A DNA stretch of 54,246 nucleotides from positions 11,840 to 66,085 of the forward strand of contig PLUM01000041.1 in assembly GCA_003165465.1 (NCBI GenBank), given 5' to 3'. Made by a program: the position numbers and the translations under genes. Positions 8,934 to 15,987 of the stretch are shown here, piece after piece. Source of the DNA: Acidobacteriota bacterium. Lineage in GTDB: Bacteria > Acidobacteriota > Terriglobia > Acidiferrales > UBA7541. The notes beneath the pieces were generated by a model, which saw only the letters and a program-made list of their open reading frames with translations, was not told the origin of the DNA and searched no databases. The first letter of the stretch is position 1, and each line of letters starts with the position of its first letter.

Positions 8934-9093
8934 GTCTTTGTCCTGGCGCTGCCATACAAGAGATGTCATCGAGGATGTTCGTGTTTTGCAAGTGCTGGGG
9001 TTGCTGTGGTTCCGGCAGGCCCATTTTTTTGTGTAGGCACAATTTAGCGGCTTGTAGGTTTCGTGCGCACTACCAGCTCAGGAGGTTCCCGCC

Positions 9094-10497
9094 ATGAATT
9101 CGAGGAAGGCTGATCGCAGGGGATTTTTGAAGAAGAGCGCGGCGCTGGCCGGTTTGGCCGTGGGCGCGATGCCGTTCGCCAATGGCAAAGCATTCGCGAG
9201 CGTTACACCCAATTTGATCGACGATGGCAAACCCGGCAGCAAGCTGGGCGTTACGCCGGAAGAGCCCAACATCGAGGATTTGGCATACGGCGGGCGTTCC
9301 TCGTACGAGACCACGGAACGCGCGCACACGGTGGGCGCGCTGGGCGGCCAAGGGCTGCGAAATCTGACTCCGCTTCAGGATTCGATCGGAGTCATCACAC
9401 CCGCCTCTCTCCATTACATAGTTCAACACGATATGCACATCCCGAACATCGATCCCCGGACGCACACGCTCATGATCCACGGCTTGGTGGAGCGTCCGAC
9501 GGTCTTCACGCTGGAGGAATTGAAGCGCCTCCCGGCTGTATCGCGAATTCACTTTTTGGAGTGCACGGGAAACAGCGGCGTGATGCATTACAAGTCCTAC
9601 CTGCATGATTTGAGTGTGGGGAGGAAGGATATGGCTTTAATCCAAGCCATGCATGGAAGAACCTCTACCAGTGAATGGACCGGCGTTCCCCTCTCCCTGT
9701 TGCTCAAGGAAGTCGGTCTGAAACCGGAGGCGACCTGGCTGATTGCGCAAGGCGCGGATGTTTCCGGACGCGCGAAGAGCTTCCCCGTCGCCAAGGCCAT
9801 GGACGACGTGATCGTGGCGTACGGCCAAAATGGCGAGGCGATCCGGCGCGAACAGGGTTATCCCTTGAGGCTGGTTGTCCCCGGTTTTCAAGGGGTCAAC
9901 AACATAAAGTTTTTGAGAGACATTAAGCTTGTGGACAAAGCGTACTACCTCCAGCCGGAAATCAGCGGCTACACCAATACCAAACCGGATGGCATGGCGA
10001 CCTGGTACGAATCGCAAGTCGGACCGAAGTCCTTAATTACCTTCCCGTCGGACCCGCATAAGTTGTCCGGGCCCGGCTTTTACGAAATTTCCGGTCTGGC
10101 CTGGTCCGGTCGAGGCGCGATCACGCGGGTGGAGGTCAGCACCGACAACGCCAAAACCTGGAAGGACGCGGTTCTGCAGACGCCGGTATTTAAGAAGGCG
10201 CACACGCGATTCCGCCTGGGCTGGAATTGGGACGGCCGGGAAACCGTGATCATGGCCCGCTGCACCAATGAATTCAACGAGGTTCAGCCGACGATGAGGC
10301 AACTCGCGCAACTGTGGGGCGATTCCAGAGAGCCGAAGATTTCGTCCGATGAAATCATGCACTGGTGGGCGACCGCGCCCGTCGGGATGTTCCTCAACAA
10401 TCCGATTCTGCCCTGGAGAATAAAAACGGATGGAACCGTGCACGATGCGCTGTACATCACCCTCAATCCGGAGGGCGGAGCGTATCCCGGAATTTGA
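9094..10497 (+). CDS. soxC: SoxC-like sulfite dehydrogenase, molybdopterin subunit (copy 1)
   Basis: A 467-residue periplasmic oxidoreductase of the sulfite oxidase family. It begins with a Tat signal (DRRGFLKKSAALAGLAVG, then an alanine-rich cleavage region). The Oxidored_molyb domain carries the Mo-coordinating cysteine Cys157 in HFLECTGNSGVMHYKS, and TSTEWTGVPLSLLLKEVGL is typical of SoxC. The C-terminal Mo-co dimerisation domain holds GFYEISGLAWSGRGAITRV and later NEFNEVQP. SoxC/SorA enzymes oxidise sulfite, or sulfane sulfur within the Sox complex, and pass electrons to a c-type cytochrome, which is encoded immediately downstream. No soxXYZAB genes are present, so it is probably a stand-alone sulfite dehydrogenase. 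A strong AGGAGG supports the ATG. A close paralogue follows at 11367. Confidence 0.87.
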   Translation: MNSRKADRRGFLKKSAALAGLAVGAMPFANGKAFASVTPNLIDDGKPGSKLGVTPEEPNIEDLAYGGRSSYETTERAHTVGALGGQGLRNLTPLQDSIGVITPASLHYIVQHDMHIPNIDPRTHTLMIHGLVERPTVFTLEELKRLPAVSRIHFLECTGNSGVMHYKSYLHDLSVGRKDMALIQAMHGRTSTSEWTGVPLSLLLKEVGLKPEATWLIAQGADVSGRAKSFPVAKAMDDVIVAYGQNGEAIRREQGYPLRLVVPGFQGVNNIKFLRDIKLVDKAYYLQPEISGYTNTKPDGMATWYESQVGPKSLITFPSDPHKLSGPGFYEISGLAWSGRGAITRVEVSTDNAKTWKDAVLQTPVFKKAHTRFRLGWNWDGRETVIMARCTNEFNEVQPTMRQLAQLWGDSREPKISSDEIMHWWATAPVGMFLNNPILPWRIKTDGTVHDALYITLNPEGGAYPGI

Positions 10498-10584
10498 TTG
10501 GCCGAACTGCACAACGGAATATGGCAACAAAGCGCCGAAGATGGGCGAGCAAGAGAAATTGCAGGCAAGAAGGGAGCGTTCAAG

Positions 10585-11223
10585 GTGAGGCGAACAACAT
10601 TTTCGAAGCCTGGTTTTCTACTTCCGGTGATGGCTCTGCTCGTGTGTGGCACGGCCATGGCGCAGTCTCCTACCTATAAGGTGGGGAGGACGCCGACGGA
10701 AGAAGAAATGCGGCGCGGGAATAATATTGTGGGTTCTGACGGAAGGGAACTCCCTCCCGGAAAGGGCAGCGCCAAGGAAGGCGCGCCGATCTATGCCGCC
10801 AAGTGCTCTTTTTGCCATGGAAAAGACGGAGAAGGCATCTTCCCGAACCCGCGTCTCGTGGGCGGCGTGGGTTCGCTCAACACTCCTAAACCGATTAAGA
10901 CCGTAGGGAGCAACATGCCGTATGCGACGACGGTTTGGGACTTCATCAACCGCGCCATGCCGCCCTGGCCTTACGAGAAGGGCGCCAGCCCTGACCGGTC
11001 CCTCAAGCCGGACGAAGTCTACGCGCTGACAGCCTTTCTGCTTTATAAGAACGGCATCATCAAAGAGACCGACTCCATGGATAAGAACAGTCTGGTGGAA
11101 GTCCAAATGCCGAATCGTCATGGATTCTATCCCGATCCGCCACAATCGGCGCCGGATAAGGATCGCTCCTGGCAACCGTATTGGGATCAAGTGAAACCAG
11201 GCGCGGACGCTTCGGTGAAATGA
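10585..11223 (+). CDS. Mono-haem cytochrome c, partner of SoxC-like copy 1
   Basis: The 212-residue secreted cytochrome has an N-terminal signal peptide (LLPVMALLVCGTAMAQ) and one haem c motif, CSFCH at residues 74-78. A methionine ligand candidate is in SNMPYAT or in the INRAMPPWP segment. It resembles SoxD/SorB-type cytochromes that accept electrons from SoxC-like enzymes, but with a single haem site. I chose GTG 10585, which has AAGGGAG 8 bases upstream; the open frame extends back to a TTG at 10498. With this start the haem motif has the same residue number as in the paralogue (74-78), which supports both choices. It follows soxC copy 1 by 87 bp and is probably cotranscribed. Confidence 0.85.
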   Translation: MRRTTFSKPGFLLPVMALLVCGTAMAQSPTYKVGRTPTEEEMRRGNNIVGSDGRELPPGKGSAKEGAPIYAAKCSFCHGKDGEGIFPNPRLVGGVGSLNTPKPIKTVGSNMPYATTVWDFINRAMPPWPYEKGASPDRSLKPDEVYALTAFLLYKNGIIKETDSMDKNSLVEVQMPNRHGFYPDPPQSAPDKDRSWQPYWDQVKPGADASVK

Positions 11224-11261
11224 CAAGACCGTTGCCGTGCGATCGCACTGGTTTCGCAAAA

Positions 11262-11277
11262 TGTGACCTGCGTCACA
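11262..11277. promoter_or_regulatory. CRP/FNR-family-like operator upstream of second soxC cassette
   Basis: The sequence TGTGACCTGCGTCACA is a perfect match to the CRP-type palindrome TGTGA-N6-TCACA. It lies between the first cassette's stop and the second cassette's start, centred about 67 bp upstream of the start point predicted from the -35/-10 pair at 11302-11330, which suits a class I activator. A looser second pair of half-sites, GTGA and TCAC, follows at 11283-11298 with a spacer two bases too long. Confidence 0.6.
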
Positions 11278-11301
11278 CTCATGTGAGACATACGTCACTG
11301 T

Positions 11302-11330
11302 TTGAATATGCCGAATTGGTGTCTTATAAG
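11302..11330 (+). promoter_or_regulatory. Sigma70-like promoter for second soxC cassette
   Basis: TTGAAT (11302-11307), a 17-bp spacer and TATAAG (11325-11330) form a good housekeeping-type promoter. The predicted start near 11337 gives a leader of about 30 nt containing AGGAGG before ATG 11367. Its presence suggests the second cassette has its own transcription start rather than depending only on read-through from the first. Confidence 0.5.
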
Positions 11331-11366
11331 CTGTCGCAAGAAGTACTCCTTTAGGAGGAGCCCACC

Positions 11367-12746
11367 ATGAATTCCAAGCAATCCGACCGCAGGGGATTTT
11401 TGAAGAAGGGCGCGGCTCTCGCCGGCATGGCTGCATTCGCGAGTAGCAAGGCGCTTGCGAGCGTGACCCCTGGATTGATCAAGGGTGAACTTGACACCAA
11501 GCTGGGCACGGTAGCCGACGAACCAGACATCAATGACTTGGTATACGGCGGGCGTTCCAGCTACGAGAAAACGATCGCCATACCCAGCATAGGAACACTC
11601 GGCTCCACGGGCTTGCGAACTCTGACTCCGCTGCAGGATAGCGTTGGGATCATCACGCCGGCGCCTCTTCATTATCTGGTTCAAGGCGATATGCATATCC
11701 CCAATATCGATCCCAGCAAACACACTCTGATCATTCACGGCATGGTGGAACGTCCCACGGTCTTCACCATGGACGACTTGAAGCGCATGCCTTCGGTATC
11801 GCGAGTTCACTTCCTGGAGTGCACGGGGAACAGCGGCATGATGCACTATAAGACCTTGTTGCAGGACCTGAAGAAGGGGCGGAAAGACGTCAGTGTAATC
11901 CAAGGCGTTCATGGAAGAACCTCTACCAGTGAATGGACCGGCGTCCCACTCTCCGTGCTGTTTAAGGAAGTAGGCTTGCGCGACGGGGCGACCTGGTTTG
12001 TTGCGGAAGGTGGTGATCCGAATGCCGAACTACATGCCAAGAGCATTCCCGTCGCCAAGGCTATGGACGACATAATTGTTGCGTACGCCCAAAATGGCGA
12101 GGCCATACGGCGCGAACAGGGTTATCCGATCAGGTTATTCTGCCCAGGTTTCCAAGGGGTCTGCAGCGTGAAGCACCTGCATAGTATCAAGCTGGTGGAC
12201 AAAGCTTATCAAATGCAACGGGAAATCAGCGCCTACACCAATTTGAAACCCGGCGGCATGGCCAGCCGGTATGAATCTCAAGTAGGACCGAAGTCGCTGA
12301 TCACCTTCCCGTCGGACGCGCATAAGCTGCCGGGGAGCGGCGTTTATGAGATTTCAGGCATTGCCTGGTGCGGTCGCGGCAAAATCTCCAGAGTGGAAGT
12401 AACCCTCGATGGCGGGCGAACCTGGACCGATGCCACTCTGCAGACGCCCGTATACAGCAAAGCGTGGACACGGTTCCGCTTGCCGTGGACTTGGAACGGG
12501 GCCGAAGCCGTGATGGCGTCCCGCTGCACGAATGAGTTCGGTGAGATTCAATCGACGATGGAGGGGCTCGCCAAACTGTGGGGCGATGACGTCACACCCC
12601 ACGTACCGGCCGCGGAAATCCTGCGATGGTGGGCAGACACAAAGAGCTCGGAGTTTCTCAATAATCCAATTCAATTCTGGACCATAAAGACAGATGGGAG
12701 CGTGGAGGATGCGACCTATGCACCTTTATACAAATTACCGGCGTAA
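11367..12746 (+). CDS. soxC: SoxC-like sulfite dehydrogenase, molybdopterin subunit (copy 2)
   Basis: A 459-residue paralogue of the protein at 9094, with the same Tat signal core (DRRGFLKKGAALAGMAA), the Mo-binding cysteine Cys152 in HFLECTGNSGMMHYK, and the same TSTEWTGVPLSVLFKEVGL segment. The C-terminal dimerisation domain is also kept. DNA identity is still high in patches (identical stretches around the Tat motif and the TSTEWTG segment), pointing to tandem gene duplication. Differences concentrate in the signal peptide, a WFVAEGGDPNAELHAKS loop and the C-terminus, so the copies may have diverged in partner or conditions of use. The 3' end overlaps the cytochrome gene by 29 bp, suggesting translational coupling, unlike the gap in copy 1. 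Confidence 0.87.
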   Translation: MNSKQSDRRGFLKKGAALAGMAAFASSKALASVTPGLIKGELDTKLGTVADEPDINDLVYGGRSSYEKTIAIPSIGTLGSTGLRTLTPLQDSVGIITPAPLHYLVQGDMHIPNIDPSKHTLIIHGMVERPTVFTMDDLKRMPSVSRVHFLECTGNSGMMHYKTLLQDLKKGRKDVSVIQGVHGRTSTSEWTGVPLSVLFKEVGLRDGATWFVAEGGDPNAELHAKSIPVAKAMDDIIVAYAQNGEAIRREQGYPIRLFCPGFQGVCSVKHLHSIKLVDKAYQMQREISAYTNLKPGGMASRYESQVGPKSLITFPSDAHKLPGSGVYEISGIAWCGRGKISRVEVTLDGGRTWTDATLQTPVYSKAWTRFRLPWTWNGAEAVMASRCTNEFGEIQSTMEGLAKLWGDDVTPHVPAAEILRWWADTKSSEFLNNPIQFWTIKTDGSVEDATYAPLYKLPA

Positions 12747-13338
12747 GTTTTTGCTTCCTGTGATGGCTCTGGTGGCATGTGGCACAGCCTTGGCGCAGAC
12801 TCCTACCTATAAGGTGGGGAGACCGCCGACGGCGGAAGAGCTGCGCACCTGGGATAACCTGGTGGGTCCGGATGGGAAGGAACTCCCCATCGGAAAGGGA
12901 ACCGCCAAGGAAGGCGCCGTGCTCTTTGCCGCCAAGTGCGCCATGTGTCATGGACAAGACGGAGTGGGCCAGTGGCCGTATGCGCGTTTGACCGGAGGCG
13001 TGGGCACACTCAGCGGTCCTCAGCCCATTAAAACGCCCGCGAGCAATATGGCTTATTCGACGACTCTCTTCGATTTCATTCAGCGCGCCATGCCCGCATG
13101 GCCCATGCCAAGGAAACTTACGTCCGACAACGTCTACGCTCTGACTGCGTTCATTCTCGCCAAGAGCGGCATCATCAAAGAGACGGACGTCATGGATAAG
13201 AACAGTCTGATGGAAGTCCAGATGCCGAATCGGCATGGATTCTATCCCGACCCTCCACAATACAAGCCGGACGATAAGGACGGCACATGGCTGCCCATCT
13301 GGGAGCACGCGCCGGGGGCGAAAGCCGCGACAAAATGA
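12718..13338 (+). CDS. Mono-haem cytochrome c, partner of SoxC-like copy 2
   Basis: The 206-residue paralogue of the cytochrome at 10585 has a signal peptide (LLPVMALVACGTALAQ) and one haem motif, CAMCH at residues 74-78. The mature N-terminus TPTYKVGRPPTAEE and the C-terminal MDKNSLMEVQMPNRHGFYPD are nearly identical to copy 1. ATG 12718 has GGAGG 9 bases upstream; two further in-frame ATGs (12694, 12709) are less well placed. It should accept electrons from SoxC copy 2 and hand them to the respiratory chain. Confidence 0.85.
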   Translation: MHLYTNYRRKFLLPVMALVACGTALAQTPTYKVGRPPTAEELRTWDNLVGPDGKELPIGKGTAKEGAVLFAAKCAMCHGQDGVGQWPYARLTGGVGTLSGPQPIKTPASNMAYSTTLFDFIQRAMPAWPMPRKLTSDNVYALTAFILAKSGIIKETDVMDKNSLMEVQMPNRHGFYPDPPQYKPDDKDGTWLPIWEHAPGAKAATK

Positions 13339-13388
13339 GAAGGCCTTCTCTGTTGGATATGTGAGATCGAAACCTTAGGCTGTCGCTG

Positions 13389-13419
13389 GCGCCCATTTCC
13401 AGGAATTGGAAATGGGCGC
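13389..13419 (+). terminator. Strong hairpin after the second soxC cassette
   Basis: GCGCCCATTTCC, a 7-base loop AGGAATT and GGAAATGGGCGC form a perfect 12-bp stem. It lies 50 bp after the last cytochrome stop, and only a weak T-rich stretch (TGGTGTTT) follows, so intrinsic termination is plausible but not certain. A second perfect palindrome, GAGAAGGCCTTCTC (13337-13350), overlaps the stop codon itself. Confidence 0.5.
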
Positions 13420-13531
13420 TGGTGTTTCCAAACTGTCACCATGCACTGGAGCTGAATTCTTGACACTGTTTCTCGCAAGGTGTTAGCTTAAATGGAGCAG
13501 CATAGCCCCGCCGGATTTGCGGTGGCCACAA

Positions 13532-13876
13532 ATGGATCAGAAGACGTCCACAAATCGCCGATATATTGCTTGCCTCTTTATATTGTCGGTCGTATTGGTT
13601 CTCGGTATTATCCAATGGAGTTTTCTCCCCATATTAATTCAGAATGGGCCGGTGGGAAGCGCGGCTGTTCTGGAAATGTCGGCGGGCCATTCCTCGAAAT
13701 TCGCGGCTCCATTCAAATGTCTGTTCGGCGATGCGCTAGGTCCGTGCCTTGTGGAATCGAGGATCACCGTGCGGAGGGTTGCGTCCAGAATTCCTCATCC
13801 GCCTGAACCGCTGATTTCGGGAAACGACGTTTTTTTTCTTTCCTACCACCCGCTGCGTGCACCACCTTCCGCATAA
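13532..13876 (+). CDS. Possible small single-pass membrane protein, unrecognised
   Basis: The open frame of about 114 codons starts MDQKTSTNRR and continues with a hydrophobic segment (CLFILSVVLVLGIIQWSF) that would make one transmembrane helix with a basic N-terminal side. The rest has no family resemblance I can name and its C-terminal third is compositionally poor. There is no clear ribosome-binding site, and another frame (13492-13806) overlaps it. It may be non-coding. Confidence 0.28.
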   Translation: MDQKTSTNRRYIACLFILSVVLVLGIIQWSFLPILIQNGPVGSAAVLEMSAGHSSKFAAPFKCLFGDALGPCLVESRITVRRVASRIPHPPEPLISGNDVFFLSYHPLRAPPSA

Positions 13877-14006
13877 TGCTGGCAGGGCTAGGTCCCTGTG
13901 TTGATTCCCGTTAAAAGAAAATAGGGCGGACCAAATCGCGACGGACGCGAGTCGATTCGAGCCGCATAGGAATTTTGTGCCGAGACTACCAACGTCAGGA
14001 GATGCG

Positions 14007-14726
14007 ATGTCCTCAAATCATTTGGAGCCAGTTTTGCTGGAGAAGTTGCGGCAATTGGGTTCCTGCAGCGTGGCAAACGCCATCGAAACGTTTGGCGTGC
14101 GTTTGCGTAACGCGGGATTTACCGATTCCAGAGTTCATTGCGTCTTTGAGGATTTGCCTCCGTTGGTCGGCTACGCGGCCACGGTCCGCGTCCGCACTAC
14201 CGATCCGCCCATGGAAGGGGACAGCTATTACTACCGGCACGACTGGCTGGAGCACGTGATGAGTGTTCCGTCTCCGCGAATTCTTGTCGTCCAGGATATG
14301 GATGCTCACCCTGGGCTGGGCTCCTTCATCGGCGACGTCCACACCAACATTTTGCATGCGCTGGGATGCATTGGCGTGGTGACAAACGGAGCGGTTCGCA
14401 ACGTGGAAGCGGCGGGGGCGATCCAGTTTCAGATGTTTGCTGGAAATCTGGCGGTTTCCCACGCATTCGCCCACGTTTTCGACTTCGGCGGCCCTGTCGA
14501 GGTTGCCCGCATGAAGGTGCAGCCCGGCGATCTGCTGCATGGCGACCGGCACGGCGTTCAGACCGTGCCAATGGAAATCGCCGAAAAGATTCCGGACGTT
14601 GCCCGGCAGATGATCGAGGAAGAGCGAGCAATTATTGAATTGTCCAAATCCGGCTCCGTTACGCTGGAAAGACTTCGGGCGGAAGTGGCCGCTCTTGGCG
14701 CAAAGAGAAAGAAATCCAAAGGCTAA
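14007..14726 (+). CDS. RraA/HMG-aldolase-like family protein
   Basis: The 239-residue protein belongs to the RraA-like family (regulator of RNase E activity A and class II HMG/CHA aldolases, often misnamed demethylmenaquinone methyltransferase). Recognisable are CSVANAIETFG near the start, the central GDVHTNILHALGCIGVVTNGAVRN and PGDLLHGDRHGVQTVP. Aldolase members need an Arg-Asp pair in GAVRD; here it is Arg131-Asn132, so metal-dependent lyase activity is doubtful. An additional C-terminal helix (about residues 195-239) is basic at its end. ATG 14007 has AGGAG 5 bases upstream. It is followed closely by the RND adaptor gene (31 bp) and probably leads that operon. Its role there is unknown. 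Confidence 0.82.
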   Translation: MSSNHLEPVLLEKLRQLGSCSVANAIETFGVRLRNAGFTDSRVHCVFEDLPPLVGYAATVRVRTTDPPMEGDSYYYRHDWLEHVMSVPSPRILVVQDMDAHPGLGSFIGDVHTNILHALGCIGVVTNGAVRNVEAAGAIQFQMFAGNLAVSHAFAHVFDFGGPVEVARMKVQPGDLLHGDRHGVQTVPMEIAEKIPDVARQMIEEERAIIELSKSGSVTLERLRAEVAALGAKRKKSKG

Positions 14727-14757
14727 GAACATGATCCGAGACAGCAAAGGAGTTTCC

Positions 14758-15978
14758 GTGAGGCGCATCAACGTATATGCGATTGTTTTATTGTCCATGA
14801 TTATTTCCTCGGGTTTGACGGGCTGTGGCGAGGGACGCAAGGCGTCCGCCGACGATCCGGCAAACGCTCCAGCGGCCGCCGTCGTGAAAGTGGTTCGCGG
14901 AAACATCGCGGACAGCCTGGAGATCGCTTCGGAATTCCAGCCATTTCAGGAAGTCGACGTGTTCGCGAAAGTTTCCGGCTACATCCAGAAACTGAACGTG
15001 GACTACGGCGCTCACGTCAAGCAGGGGCAAGTCCTGGCAACGCTGGAAATTCCCGAACTGCAGCAGCAATTGCAGCAGGATGAAGCCTCCGTCCGCCGCA
15101 GCGGCCAGGAACTGACGCGCGCGCGCGAGGAATTGAATCGCGCGCAATCGGCGTACACGGTCGCGCACCTCTCCTATACGCGTCTGGCCGACGTGCAGAA
15201 GTCGCGCCCGGAGCTTGTCGCGCAACAGGAAATCGACGAGGCAAAGGGCAAGGACATGGAAGCGGATGCGGGTGTGTCCGCGCAGAAAGCGGCGCTCGCC
15301 GGGGCCGAGGAGGCTGTACTCGCTTCGAAAGCCACGCTCGGCAAGGATCAGGCCATGTTCGATTACGCGCGCATGACGGCGCCATTCGACGGCGTGATCA
15401 CGCAGATTTACGCCTACACGGGCGCGCTGCTTCCGGCGGGTACTTCGTCGAGCAAGGGCGATTCGGCGCTTTGCCGCCTGTCGCAAAACAGCCTGCTGCG
15501 CCTCGTCATCCCCGTTCCTGAAAGAGCTGTTGCCAACATAAAGATTGGCGAGCCCGTGGCCGTCGTAGTTTCCGGGATGAACCGGACATTTGAAGGGAAA
15601 ATTATCCGCTTCTCCGATCAGATTGACACGAACACGCGGACGATGCACACGGAAGTGGACGTGCCCAATCCCAAATACGAACTCGTACCCGGAATGTATG
15701 CCTCCGTAAAAATTCCGCTTCGCACGGACTCGAAAGTACTGACCGTGCCGATGCAGGCGTTTCAGGAGGAGGGCGAAGGGAAGGGAATCGTGATGGTTGT
15801 GGGATCTGGAAACAAGTTGGAAAGGCGCGACGTAGCGGTCGGACTCGAATCTGCAACCGATGTCGAAATCACTTCCGGCCTGCAGGAAAACGAGACCGTG
15901 ATTTATGGAAGCCTGGGGCAGTACCGGCAGGGCGAACTCGTCGCGCCCAAGCTCGTCGTGCCGTCGCACATGGAATAG
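14758..15978 (+). CDS. RND efflux periplasmic adaptor (membrane-fusion lipoprotein), system A
   Basis: A 406-residue HlyD/AcrA-family adaptor. The N-terminus is a lipoprotein signal with lipobox LTGC (SSGLTGCGEG). Next come a lipoyl-like segment (VSGYIQKLNVDYGAHVKQG), a long alpha-hairpin coiled coil (about residues 95-190), the second lipoyl half (MTAPFDGVITQIYAYTG) and a beta-barrel domain ending near YASVKIPL. It links the inner-membrane RND pump at 15988 to the outer-membrane factor at 19143. I chose GTG 14758, preceded by AAAGGAG; ATG 14731 is an in-frame alternative adding nine residues. Gene order adaptor-permease-OMF is classical. Confidence 0.9.
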   Translation: MRRINVYAIVLLSMIISSGLTGCGEGRKASADDPANAPAAAVVKVVRGNIADSLEIASEFQPFQEVDVFAKVSGYIQKLNVDYGAHVKQGQVLATLEIPELQQQLQQDEASVRRSGQELTRAREELNRAQSAYTVAHLSYTRLADVQKSRPELVAQQEIDEAKGKDMEADAGVSAQKAALAGAEEAVLASKATLGKDQAMFDYARMTAPFDGVITQIYAYTGALLPAGTSSSKGDSALCRLSQNSLLRLVIPVPERAVANIKIGEPVAVVVSGMNRTFEGKIIRFSDQIDTNTRTMHTEVDVPNPKYELVPGMYASVKIPLRTDSKVLTVPMQAFQEEGEGKGIVMVVGSGNKLERRDVAVGLESATDVEITSGLQENETVIYGSLGQYRQGELVAPKLVVPSHME

Positions 15979-15987
15979 GAGACCTGC

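Larger units (their letters stand above)
8765..9093. other. Divergent intergenic region between response regulator and first soxC-like gene
   Basis: This 329-bp region has no supported gene. It holds a tandem direct repeat (8815-8838) on the regulator side, a CRP/FNR-like palindrome (8918-8933) in the middle, and an AGGAGG ribosome-binding site just before the soxC-like ATG at 9094. Short open frames here (for example 8802-9047) lack coding character. Confidence 0.6.
13339..14006. other. Intergenic region with hairpin and one doubtful small ORF
   Basis: This 668-bp gap separates the sulfite dehydrogenase cassettes from the RraA-like gene. It contains the hairpin at 13389-13419, a possible small membrane-protein ORF at 13532-13876, and otherwise nothing I can assign. 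Confidence 0.5.

Noticed and set aside
9094-13338. A full Sox thiosulfate-oxidation operon
   Set aside because: Only SoxC-like and cytochrome genes are present; no SoxX, Y, Z, A or B was found in the window.
14635-14757. N-terminal extension of the RND adaptor over the RraA-like gene
   Set aside because: The added codons overlap the end of the RraA-like gene, and a lipoprotein signal with its own ribosome-binding site begins at 14758 (or 14731).
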